Shown here in pieces: positions 1 through 7,708 of a stretch of 12,804 bases of DNA; within the stretch, counting starts at the first letter, position 1; each line of letters opens with the position of its first letter. Below the pieces are notes generated by a model. It saw only the letters and a program-made list of their open reading frames with translations, did not search any database and was not told the origin of the DNA. A program made the position numbers and the translations under genes. The DNA comes from Dunaliella salina (taxonomy: Eukaryota > Chlorophyta > Chlorophyceae > Chlamydomonadales > Dunaliellaceae): contig MU070414.1 in assembly GCA_002284615.2 (NCBI GenBank), forward strand, positions 12,873 through 25,676, written 5' to 3'.

Positions 1-1
1 A

Positions 2-84
<83 letters not shown>
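1..84. repeat. (AC)n microsatellite
   Basis: This is an almost pure AC dinucleotide run that starts at the window edge, so its true length is unknown. Single extra C bases at about 9 and 43 break the register. It is followed at once by a GT-rich run, so the two could pair as a hairpin. Confidence 0.97.
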
Positions 85-86
85 AC

Positions 87-110
87 ATCTGTGTGTGTGT
101 GTCTGTGTGC
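87..110. repeat. short imperfect (GT)n run
   Basis: A GT-rich stretch with TCTG interruptions lies directly after the AC run and is complementary to it. The pair forms a CA/TG inverted repeat. Confidence 0.85.
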
Positions 111-389
111 TTCTGCCGCTTCATTGGCTCCTTGACCTCTTGACCCTTAGGCTCTCTGTCGAGGAAGGGTGCCGCCGCCGCTGTGCTACACCTTGCCCAC
201 TTATCACTAGAAATAACTTTTTTTTTGCTTTTTTGCACACATGTGCACCGCCTCAAGTAGTTTGTTTTTCCAAGCTGCATTTCTTGCACACAGCCCCAAA
301 AATATGTTTGTGCGTAGTGATGTATTTTCTCTACGTTATATAAATGGGTCTAATCGGAGAGGGTCAGGGAGGGGGAAGGGGGTCTTGGG

Positions 390-820
390 CATTGCAGTTG
401 TATGGTTGCTCGCCTTGCAACTGCATGGTGCTCGCAGTGAAGTTGCATGGGTGTTAGCCTTACAGCTGCATCGGTGCAGACCTTGCAGGTAAAGGTTCTG
501 GGTTTGCAGCTGCATGCATGCTAGCCTTGCAATTGAATGGGTTTAAGCGTTGCATTTATAGGGGTGTGAGCCTTGCAGTTGCGTGGCTGCGGGCCTTGCA
601 GATGTTTGGATGCTAGCCTCGCAGCTGCACGGGTGCTAGCCTTGCAGCTGCATGGTTGCTCGCCGCAGTTACACGGGTTCTAGCCTTGCAGCTTCATGTG
701 TGCTAGTGTTCCAGTTGTGTGGGTGTTCGCATTGCCTTTGCATGGGTGCTAGCTTGCAGCTGCATGGGTGCTAGCCTTGCAGCTGCACGGGTGCTAGCGG
801 TGCACAGTGGCACGGGTGTC
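390..820. repeat. 23-bp minisatellite, about 19 degenerate units
   Basis: About 19 head-to-tail units fill this stretch. Most are exactly 23 bp, with a few of 21 or 22 bp. The consensus unit begins CCTTGCAGCTGCA and ends GGGTGCTAG; units at 617-639, 640-662 and 775-797 are closest to it. Many units carry the palindrome CAGCTG. The period is not a multiple of three and stop codons (TAG) recur, so the array is not coding. Units at the two ends are the most diverged, as expected when an array is homogenised from its centre. Confidence 0.93.
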
Positions 821-991
821 CCTGCCCACCAAGGCATCCCACGTGGAGCACAGCAGACGATGTGACAATGGTAGCCGCATCTCTCCAACTAAGGAAGGAA
901 AAAAGGAGAGAAGAATGTGTCACTCAATACAGAGTTTGAAGCGTTGAGCAACCAACTTTGCCTCTCCCAAAGCATCATCAGCCCGCTTGCC
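821..991. other. unassigned sequence between repeats
   Basis: No gene, RNA or recognisable element is seen here. It separates the minisatellite from the first copy of a diverged direct repeat. Confidence 0.5.
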
Positions 992-1264
992 CGCCTCTGA
1001 AGTATAAGCCAGGCCAGGACCACTTGTTTACGTGTCCAGATCATGCTGTGTGGCTTGCAACACAAAGACGGATCAGTGAGTTAGTATCGTGACAGCGCCT
1101 GATGTATCAGATATGATTTATGCATTGTTAAGGTCAAAGATGGATCTAACAGGATGAGTCAAAGATGGATCTCGTCTGGAGTGAAGCATTCTTGTGCATC
1201 ACATGTGAGTCTTATTGTTTTGTGGCACCTTAAATTGCAACTTTTTGCACTTATTTTGTTTACA
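992..1264. repeat. diverged direct repeat, copy 1
   Basis: This copy matches 1280-1475 in the same orientation. Shared blocks include CCTCTGAAG, AAGCCAGG, TCATGCTGTGTG and GCATCACAT. Copy 1 is longer because it holds an extra segment of about 90 bp (near 1098-1185), in which TCAAAGATGGATCT occurs twice about 27 bp apart. It contains no reading frame I recognise. Confidence 0.75.
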
Positions 1265-1279
1265 CATATTACTGCATGC

Positions 1280-1475
1280 GCACCTCTGAAGCACAAGCCA
1301 GGCTAGGACCGCTGGTTCACATGTTCAGTTCATGCTGTGTGCCTTGCGGTTCAAGGATGAACAGTTGTTAGGCTGCAGCGCTCTTGCGCATCACATAAGG
1401 CCCCCCAATGTGAGAGTCTTGTTGTTCTTGTCACCCCAAGTTGCCCTTTTGCATTTTTTTGCGCACATGTGCACG
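1280..1475. repeat. diverged direct repeat, copy 2
   Basis: Second copy of the repeat at 992-1264. It ends in a T-rich stretch followed by GCACATGTGCAC, and a similar T-rich sequence with ACACATGTGCACC lies at 221-250. The repeat family may therefore have a third, partial member near the window start. It looks like an old non-coding duplication or unknown transposon. Confidence 0.72.
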
Positions 1476-2061
1476 GAAGCTGGCATGAGTAAACGCAAAG
1501 AGCCTTGATTTTTCATCTTTAGGCAAGCGAAGGGAGGGAAGAGGAAAAGGATCCTGGCGAGGTGGGCGTAGGCCAACAACCCCTGGGCTCCAGCTATTTG
1601 TCCTGGTTCTAAACCATCGTGTTCAAGTAGAATTTTGGCTCTGAGGGTTGCATGCATACCCTGCAAATGATGATCATTTCAGGAAGTTGAGGATACCAAA
1701 AAAACGTTTTCATCAACTCCCAAGCAAGCTGTTTTTTTTTTTCCACTTTGCATCAATGAAAAATCGCTCTCATGCAATGCTCTACATGCGTGCGCGTTTC
1801 TGAGTTGCAGAGGCCTTCCTCATTTTGCCAAATTTTTGCATCAGCGCACAACCGCTCACTCTCAGCATCAGGTTCGCGAGCCAGCAGTCGTTGCACAGGA
1901 AATGGAATGTCATGTTTGCAAAGCGATTTACTTGCTCTGCAGTCATTTAAAACAAGGCTTGAAAAAAAGCCTCTACTTCACATGAAAGGCTCTTCGCTTC
2001 TCCTACTATACACTCGTATGAATGAGCTTGTATCGCTGAGACTTGTGGGCTTGTCTTGACT
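1476..2061. other. non-coding stretch, nothing recognised
   Basis: About 590 bases with scattered short open frames on both strands, none resembling a known protein. A T13-like run lies near 1730-1743. By position this should be intron of the DUF866 gene whose next exon starts at 2242, because no earlier exon of that gene was found in the window. Confidence 0.5.
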
Positions 2062-2175
2062 CATACCTTGTGGTGGAGGGGACTCATGGCTCATTATGAG
2101 CCCATGTTTCTCCTTTTCCTTATTAGATGTAGGGAGAGTTTCTCTGCCTACGTTGTTTTTCTTTCCGTTTCTTGT
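2062..2175 (+). repeat. LINE 3'-tail fragment (matches copy A tail)
   Basis: This fragment aligns closely with 6096-6210, the 3' untranslated region after the stop codon of LINE copy A. Shared landmarks in order are CATACCTT, GGTGGAGGGG, TGAGCC, TTCCTTA, GTAGGGAGAGTTTCTCTG and a CTACGT-plus-T-rich end. No coding part is attached. It lies in sense orientation about 65 bp upstream of the DUF866 exon at 2242. Confidence 0.88.
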
Positions 2176-2241
2176 GGGCTCTGCATGTGCGTTCATGCAT
2201 GTTTTTGCTCACAAATATCGAAATTTCTATGCACAATGCAG

Positions 2242-2488
<247 letters not shown>

Positions 2489-2755
2489 ACTTCTGCATGC
2501 GCTGAGTGAAAGTGAATGCTCGTGAACAGTTCAGAAATCATGACCTGTGAAGTAAGGGGAAAAAAGGGAGTTGGAAGGGAAATCCATGTAGGCAGCAAGA
2601 ACACCCCTTGCAGCAATCACCAAAAATAGGCATTCACTCAAAGATAAGGCACACACACGGAGACAAGACACGTTGGCTCAAGGAGCTGTAACTCTCCTTT
2701 CTTGAACAGGTAAAGCAATGACTCCTGAAGTTACAAAACTTAAGAAATGAAGAAT

Positions 2756-3019
2756 CGTACCAAATGTGTGTCATCCCGCAAAATTAATGTTTTTGAGGGG
2801 TGCGGGATGACTGCGCCACCCCAAAAATTACTATTTTTGAGCCAATGGGAATCTGTGTGAAAGGGAACTTCGCTTGTATTGGAGGATTGTTTAGGGTATG
2901 AGAGGGGATGAGCCCGTACAGGAATGCGCGGGACACCCAAAAATTGTTTTTGAAAGGGGTGCTGGATTCAACAAATAAATTCTTCTTTTAGGGGTGCAGA
3001 ATGATCCACATTTGGTACG
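2756..3019. mobile_element. MITE-like inverted-repeat element, 264 bp
   Basis: The ends are 25 bp terminal inverted repeats (2756-2780 and 2995-3019) matching at 21 of 25 positions; both begin CGTACCAAATGTG. Inside are further hairpins: GTCATCCCGCA at 2770-2780 is perfectly complementary to 2801-2811, and an A5TT...TTTTTGA motif followed by GGGGTGC recurs up to four times. There is no coding capacity. No clear target-site duplication flanks it, so the class is unassigned. Confidence 0.72.
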
Positions 3020-3290
3020 GTGTATGAACAGTTGTGAAGCAATGGAGCAATGATCACAGGAGCACTGTTCAAACACTGGTGGTCAGTAAGTACGCGAGTC
3101 TCTTCGCGAGTCTCACAGGTGTCAGCTTACACCAACATCAGTGGATGCAGTCACACCACCTGTGGGAAATGATACGATTGCTCCATCATCAGCGAATGAT
3201 GCAAAGAAAAACACATGCTTGAAAGCAAGTAGTAATTCATCAACTCTGGCGGGATCCAAGAAAATAAGAAGTCTGAACCACCCAGAGGCA
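3020..3290. other. intron spacer, nothing recognised
   Basis: No repeat, RNA or exon is recognised here. Small open frames on both strands have no recognisable similarity and look like chance. Confidence 0.45.
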
Positions 3291-3454
3291 GCATGCATCA
3301 AGGAAAGGTAGCGAGCACCAAGAAAGGTAAAGAGCATCAAGGGAAGAAAGCGTGCATCAAGGAAAGGTAAAGAGCATCAGGGACAGGTATCGAGCATCAA
3401 GGCAAGGTAGGGAGCAAGCACCAAGGAAAGGCAGCTTGCATCGAGGAAAGGTAG
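3291..3454. repeat. 20-bp purine-rich minisatellite, 8 units
   Basis: About eight imperfect tandem units of 19-24 bp fill this stretch, with a consensus close to GAGCATCAAGGAAAGGTARM. The + strand is rich in A and G. The array lies wholly inside the DUF866 intron. Confidence 0.88.
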
Positions 3455-3989
3455 CAGGGGCCTCACCATTTGTGTGATCCAAAAGGTTGCTAACATGACT
3501 CAACACTAAATTTTTACAGCAATATTCACATTTACCTTCATTGGCATATTTGGTAGTGGTAAGACGCGTGTATTTTGTGCAGGTTGAGTATGTATTGTAC
3601 AGATTTAATGTATATTGTACAGATTGAGTGGAGCTTCAGTGGCACCCTGGTAGCCCTTTGGTAGGTCAAGTGTGAGCAGACAGAAAAATTTTACAGTGTG
3701 GGGTACATACACAAAAATGCCCACACCCAGGAAAAAATGAAAACTTTTCAGAAAAGTGAAGTCTACCTAGGCAAGACGCTGCGTCCATTCAGAAAACCAG
3801 GAAAGCAGTGTCATGTGAGGGTAGCCTCTTTTCTTTCCTATTAATGTGTTTGTGGAGCTCTTTTTGCTGTGGCTGGAATGCCTTTTAATGGTCATTGAGC
3901 CTCACACAGAATTGGACTCCCACCAAATGGAGAGGGTCTTGTACGCTGTTACGTTGGGGCTGTCTGATATGTCCTGAGCCAATGCTCAC
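3455..3989. other. intron sequence, nothing recognised
   Basis: About 535 bases without a supported gene. GTATATTGTACAGATT-like sequence occurs twice close together around 3589-3629, a local duplication. No RNA or element ends were seen. Confidence 0.45.
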
Positions 3990-4055
3990 CTTTCCTTCGT
4001 GCACGAGGCCTCTGGCTTGCGCAGGCTTTTCTTCTCTTTTTTCTTTTTCTTAGCC
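3990..4055 (+). repeat. LINE 3'-tail fragment
   Basis: This piece resembles the end of the LINE 3' untranslated region seen at 10481-10543 and 12691-12749. It has CTTTCCTT, GTGCACG, GGCC, GGCTTGCGCAGG, a T/C-rich run and then TTAGCC. It is in sense orientation inside the intron. Confidence 0.75.
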
Positions 4056-4674
4056 ACTGCTCCTAGCTTTGCAGCTGCTTACACATCGTGCCACCTGTTG
4101 AACACAAGAGGAACAGGAACTTCCTGGTTTTGGCATGGTCTGAAGCAACCACATTCCATCGGGCTGGTTTGAGTTGAGCCTGTTTGGAAGGGAGAATATA
4201 GGGAGCTTGTTGGAAATCCCCACACTTTGCTTTTTACTAGCCTCTGTGATGCAAGGTCCACAGCTAAGCGTGACATAAATAGAATGACTGTAGAAAGCAT
4301 GTCAATCTTAGCCCATGGGCTTGCAGCCTTCACCGACAAACGATTAGTAGTGACACGCAGAGACCTGTGTGAACATGCTGGGAAACCACATTTTATTCAC
4401 GCTCATGCTTCAAAAGGTTGTCCGTCAAGCCCAGAGCAGTTGCCTTGCATCATTTGTCAAGTCAATCTGTGTGAATGATCTCCAAGTCCCTCTCCTGCTC
4501 CCTGCCCTCTAAGCCCGTGCTTTGATTCTAGGTGAGCTGCGGTGGCTCATTTGCTGTCATGTTGCAGCCCTGGTCAGGCGTGTGGAAGGCCAGCAAGGAG
4601 GAGGTCCCCTGATCGAATCCTTTTGGCCGGGATTATACAAGTAGTCAGTCCTCTATCGGTTGGAGTCAATGGGG
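4056..4674. other. intron sequence, nothing recognised
   Basis: About 620 bases with no supported gene. Short frames on both strands (for example 4227-4478 on + and 4079-4339 on -) show no recognisable motif and are treated as chance. Confidence 0.45.
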
Positions 4675-4764
4675 GGCTCTTTCCTTATTGCACACGGCCA
4701 AACAGCAAGCGCATATCCTTTTTCCTTTTCCTTTCATTACCTTTTCTCTTGTATGCCTGCGCAG
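4675..4764 (+). promoter_or_regulatory. LINE-3'-tail-like sequence forming the last 3' splice site
   Basis: The sequence aligns with LINE copy C tail 10479-10570 with almost equal length. In order it has CTTTCCTTATTGCACACGGCC, GCAAGCGCATA (GCTTGCGTAGA in the LINE), a long pyrimidine run, and GCCTGCGCAG (GCCTGCGTAG in the LINE). Its final AG is the acceptor used to reach the terminal DUF866 exon. Polypyrimidine tract and acceptor therefore appear to derive from the retrotransposon tail, or share an origin with it. Confidence 0.7.
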
Positions 4765-4914
4765 AGTGACTGGATGGTAGAAGCGGCCAATAGCCAAACC
4801 AAGTGGGACGATGTGGATCTGAGCGAAGGAGAGTGGACAGAGTACGATGAGAAAGCAGGGGAGGGAGTGGGCGTCTATAAAATAAGATCAGATTTCAAGG
4901 TCCACAGACCATGA
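4765..4914 (+). CDS. DUF866/UPF0587 (CZIB-like) protein, terminal exon
   Basis: The last exon has 49 codons and the stop TGA at 4912-4914. The peptide SDWMVEAANSQTKWDD continues into DLSEGEWTEYDEKAGEGVGV and ends FKVHRP. The block D-(I/V)-(N/D)-L...W-(T)-(D/E)-YDEK...VG(I/V)Y matches the C-terminus of the DUF866 family. The spacing from the CRGLEP core across the splice junction equals that of the animal protein as I know it. It is read in phase 0 from the acceptor at 4763-4764. An upstream in-frame ATG (4660) lies in the intron and is not the true start. The exon carries no visible lesion, so the gene is probably functional even though its introns are full of transposon debris. Confidence 0.87.
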   Translation, partial: SDWMVEAANSQTKWDDVDLSEGEWTEYDEKAGEGVGVYKIRSDFKVHRP

Positions 4915-5060
4915 GCTGGCTAGCCAGAACGATCCAAGGAAGTACTGTGCTTCAGACAGCAAGATTTTTCGTTGCTCCCTTCTTTTTAGCCTTGATCTGC
5001 GCCCCTATAGCTTCTGCCACTTTTCTCCTAATGAAAGAAATAAGGCGTAAGGCTGTATAG
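4915..5060 (+). other. probable 3' untranslated region of the DUF866 gene
   Basis: Sequence after the TGA stop and before recognisable LINE copy A. It contains no open frame of note. No AATAAA is seen; a TGTAA motif, used as a poly(A) signal in many green algae, lies further on at 5228-5232 inside the LINE copy, about 315 bases after the stop. Confidence 0.45.
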
Positions 5061-5489
5061 CCTGTACATGATTTCACCAGACGAACAGGGGTCTTACTAA
5101 TTGAAACATGGCCTAGACTCTTAGTGTCTGCTCATGCTCCACAACCTGAGCAGCTTCGTGTGCAACTTAAACGTGCTAAATATGATATGATCGGATAGGT
5201 AAGCAAAGGTTACATCTTTATAAACCTTGTAATGTTAATAGAAATCAAGTTCTGTGAAGACGCAAGGCCAGAGCATCAGTTGAACGCAGCAAAGCAGCAG
5301 CATGTAGACCTTTGTAAACTTATTAACGCTAAAGCTGCTACAATTCACCCTATTCTCCTGGGTGTAGGTGGAGCTATTTACACTGAGCATACCCTGAAGC
5401 AATTCAAACAACTAGGATTGGATCATCATCGTGCCACGAAGCTTGCTCAACAACTTCATGCCCATTCTGTTCAATATGCCCACAAACTA
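5061..5489 (+). pseudogene. LINE copy A, nuclease-like C-terminal segment
   Basis: This is a 5'-truncated piece of LINE ORF2. The frame is open from 5061 to a TAG at 5196-5198, then open again from 5199 to 5489. The recognisable part is LIEIKFCED (an E-x-K motif within a hydrophobic strand, like LVELKFCPD in copy C), followed by GVGGAIYTEHTLKQFK and LGLDHHRATKLAQQLHAH. The same GVGGTIY block is found in copies C and E. The frame is interrupted after codon CTA (5487-5489) by a 500 bp DNA transposon and continues at 5992. The E-x-K strand fits a PD-(D/E)XK-like nuclease, but that fold is inferred. It belongs to a decayed retrotransposon, not a host gene. Confidence 0.82.
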
Positions 5490-5989
5490 CAGTAGGTTCA
5501 CGATTACTTCGTAAATTAAATAATTATTTGGTCCAAAAACGAATCTTACGAAGTGAAAAAAATAATTCATAGTCCCCAAAATACGAAGTGTTACGAATTG
5601 AAAACGAAGTGCAGAATAATATAATTTGCTGAAAGTGGTAGGATGTCGCAAAGATGGCGCAAAGGCAGAGGGAACTTCACTCCCCTGACCCAGCCTGCTG
5701 CTTTCAGCCCGGCAAACAGCGAGATGAGCATGTCAAAGGGTCACAGGCCCATGCCAGCGAGGAGGGGTCCCGGACGTCCTCCAGGTGAGCAGCACAAAAG
5801 ACAGCTGTCGCAGAGTTCACGCTGAGCTGTGCATGATCAGTCTTCCTCTCTCTCTCCTTCTCCTCCTGGATTCAATAATCTGGTTTGACGATTCACTGCA
5901 GTTGGGGGGGGCCCGTCCCAAAGCAGCTGCTGCTTGCTGCGGCCTTCTCTCTGCTTGGACGACGGAACGAAGTAATCGTGTACCTACAG
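5490..5989. mobile_element. pogo/Tc1-mariner-like non-autonomous transposon, 500 bp
   Basis: The ends are 23 bp terminal inverted repeats at 5490-5512 and 5967-5989 (21 of 23 match); the left starts CAGTAGGTTCACGATTAC. They are flanked by a TA duplication (5488-5489 and 5990-5991). The CAGT start and TA target are typical of the Tc1/mariner superfamily, pogo branch included. The heptamer ACGAAGT recurs inside the left end at 5548, 5583 and 5604 and inverted in the TIR, as expected for transposase binding sites. An open frame from ATG 5643 to 5825 encodes a basic peptide with an AT-hook-like GPGRPPG; it may be the remnant of a first transposase exon, as CCAGGTGAGC follows at about 5780. No DDE catalytic domain is present. 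Confidence 0.88.
5643..5825 (+). CDS. short basic ORF inside the pogo-like element
   Basis: A 60-codon frame with a basic, Pro/Ser-rich product and the AT-hook-like core RRGPGRPPG. It lies wholly inside the 500 bp transposon. It may be left over from the N-terminus of the autonomous parent's transposase, possibly spliced at CCAG|GTGAGC near 5780. Alternatively it is chance. No known family was recognised. Confidence 0.3.
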   Translation: MSQRWRKGRGNFTPLTQPAAFSPANSEMSMSKGHRPMPARRGPGRPPGEQHKRQLSQSSR

Positions 5990-6084
5990 TAGTCACCACA
6001 TGCCTCGCTATTGAAAACAAGAATACTTCCCACAGCCAGGTTCTAGGGCCAGGTGCTTCTAGTAACCCTCCAGATCCACATTAG
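5990..6084 (+). pseudogene. LINE copy A, ORF2 C-terminal end after the insertion
   Basis: This continues copy A from 5992 in the same frame as 5232-5489 once the transposon and one TA are left out. The junction reads AHKL then VTTCLAIENKNT, and the frame ends SNPPDPH with TAG at 6082-6084. The ending NPPxPH recurs in LINE copies B (6441-6457) and C (10382-10399), so it is the native C-terminus of the family. Confidence 0.85.
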
Positions 6085-6216
6085 AATTATCTTTTCATAC
6101 CTTATGGTGGAGGGGGCACACGGCTCTTTTTGAGCCAATGTGTCTCCTCTTCCTTAATTGATGTAGGGAGAGTTTCTCTGCCTACGTAGTTTTTCTTTCC
6201 TTTTCTTTTCTATAAG
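6085..6216 (+). repeat. LINE copy A 3' untranslated tail
   Basis: This directly follows the ORF2 stop and repeats at 2062-2175 with high similarity. It ends in CTGCCTACGTAG plus a pyrimidine run, then TATAAGCC. The tail is T-rich on the coding strand and shows no poly(A) end, which is unusual for a LINE. Confidence 0.85.
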
Positions 6217-6480
6217 CCGCAATTGATCCCCTCTGCAAAATTGGCCTAACCAAAGGCAAAGCCCACAAAGCTGCAAAAGAAGTCCATTATCACGCTGTAA
6301 AGACCCTAACAAAATGTAACAGTACCAATCTGCCATTTAATTTATCAGTATAAGCAATGGGGGTTTGGGGGAGGGGGCTATGGGGTGGGCTGCATATAGG
6401 ACAGCAAGTTGCGCAGCTGGACGGATCACGATGGCCGACAACCCGCCAGCTCCACATTAGCTGGGCTGCTCATAACTAGC
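6217..6480 (+). pseudogene. LINE copy B, C-terminal fragment
   Basis: A second LINE end follows immediately after the copy A tail. The frame AAATTGGCCTAACC gives KIGLTKGKAHKAAKEVHYHA, homologous to GLTKQKAKSLASK of copy C, and reaches TAA in the SV*AMG region at about 6352-6354. Further on, ATGGCCGACAACCCGCC reads MADNPPAPH and TAG at 6458-6460, which is the family's C-terminus. The part between is G-rich and frameshifted. It is a severely truncated, dead copy. Confidence 0.72.
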
Positions 6481-7359
6481 CTTCGTTGGTGGGGCTCATT
6501 GTTAGTTTCAGCGCTGACTGCTGGGTTTTTCTGAATGCACGCTGGCTGTGTCCAGTGTAGACTTAAACTTTTAATCAGGTGAAATGATTCCTGAGGGGGG
6601 CGACGGGCCCAAGTTGCTGAAAATGATATTTCCCAACTTTTCTCAAATCTAACCATGCCAAACATCATCATTCCATAAATTATCATGTTTATTCACCAGG
6701 AATACACAAATTGGAGGCCTCCAGATCACTCTCCTGGCCTCAGATCACCCCCAAAAGGCTCAGTTTTTCACTAAAACCATTTTTTTCACTTCCAAAGTTT
6801 TATGTGTGTAGCCCCCATACGTAATAGTGACATCCTGCATATTCAAAAATAGGAAAGGAGGAGGTCGAGACTTGAGCTTTTTGGCACCCCCTGTGATGCA
6901 ATTTCTCTGAGGGAAATGGCTGGAAAGGGGTTTACAAGGGGTTTACAATGGTTAACCTCCAGCCCGAATCTCTGGTTGATCAGCCGCTGGTAAAACATAC
7001 ACAACCAGCTATCAAGGCTAACAAACAGTTGACAAGACCAGTTTCTACATTAAGTTTGTTCCCAGAGCCCACAGGAGAACGTCAGGGACATGAGCAAGAA
7101 AAGCTCAGCCAACATGAATGATGATGTACAAGGATTGACGGGGACCTGGTAAGCACCTGCAGCACAGCAGCCTATTAAGGCAGCAATTGTCCAAAAAACC
7201 CACCATGACCTCCCGGACAAAGGCCTGGTATAATGTTTCAGCCAACAGTCCACTAACCAGGAGGGCGCATGAGGCCCACAGGGAAGAACGCTTCTGCATC
7301 ACAGTCCAGACTTGCCTCCTTCTCTCGGTGAAGAGGATACACAGTGCCTCGGCCCTAGG
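6481..7359. other. unassigned region between LINE copies
   Basis: About 880 bases with no gene I can support. Short frames on both strands lack recognisable motifs. A short tandem duplication (GGGGTTTACAA twice) lies at about 6926-6948. Part of it near 6481-6570 could be further LINE B 3' tail, but the match is weak. Confidence 0.45.
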
Positions 7360-7396
7360 TATCCCCTTTTCCTTAATTGATATGGGGAGTGTTTTT
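7360..7396 (+). repeat. LINE 3'-tail scrap at the 5' end of copy C
   Basis: CCTTTTCCTTAATTGAT followed by GGGGAGTGTTTTTCG matches the 3' tails at 2125-2160 and 6150-6185. It directly precedes coding sequence of LINE copy C, so copy C probably integrated into or next to an older LINE tail. Confidence 0.65.
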
Positions 7397-7708
7397 CGAG
7401 CACACAAAGACGCCCTCTCTGTGCGCTACACTGGCTTCTCCTTCTGCGATCCTCCACACGATGATGAAATGATGTTTAAACTCCTACGCCACGCAGTGCA
7501 CTCCTCCCTCCATTCCACAGATCCAGTTGCCACCTTCATGCTCCTGCCCCACTGGAGAGGCTTCAGCTGTAACGCGTATATGAGCTGGCTGAGCTAATAC
7601 CCAGATACTGCAAAAGTTCTTGCCAGACTCCCTGCAAGGAAAATCCAATTCCAAGCACCACAACACTGGTTTGACACCATCACCAATCCTACTCCACCTT
7701 CCTATCCT
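7397..7708 (+). pseudogene. LINE copy C, possible PCIF1-like methyltransferase segment
   Basis: The frame read from about 7397 joins the RNase H frame at 7709 in the same phase, interrupted only by TAA at 7595-7597, so the two belong to one ORF2. Residues GFSFCDPPHDDEMM, then ATFMLLPHWRG about 25 residues later, and QLIVVWNP (7709-7732) recall the catalytic half of PCIF1-type adenine-N6 methyltransferases: an NPPF-type motif IV, a following strand ending in a W, and a late hydrophobic strand. Here the motif reads DPPH. The SAM-binding glycine-rich part would lie further upstream and is missing by 5' truncation. This is a pattern-level match only. The stop could derive from CAA by one transition. 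Confidence 0.5.

Noticed and set aside
3291..3454. CRISPR-like array
   Set aside because: The units are directly adjacent without unique spacers, so it is a minisatellite in an intron.
4660..4914. 84-codon ORF starting at ATG 4660
   Set aside because: The first 35 codons are intron sequence with the pyrimidine tract; the conserved peptide starts at the acceptor at 4765.
4765..4914. RNase H fragment of the LINE (GEGVGVY resembles the start of an RNase H domain)
   Set aside because: The YDEK context, the splice phase and the equal spacing to the upstream CRGLEP exon fit DUF866 much better.
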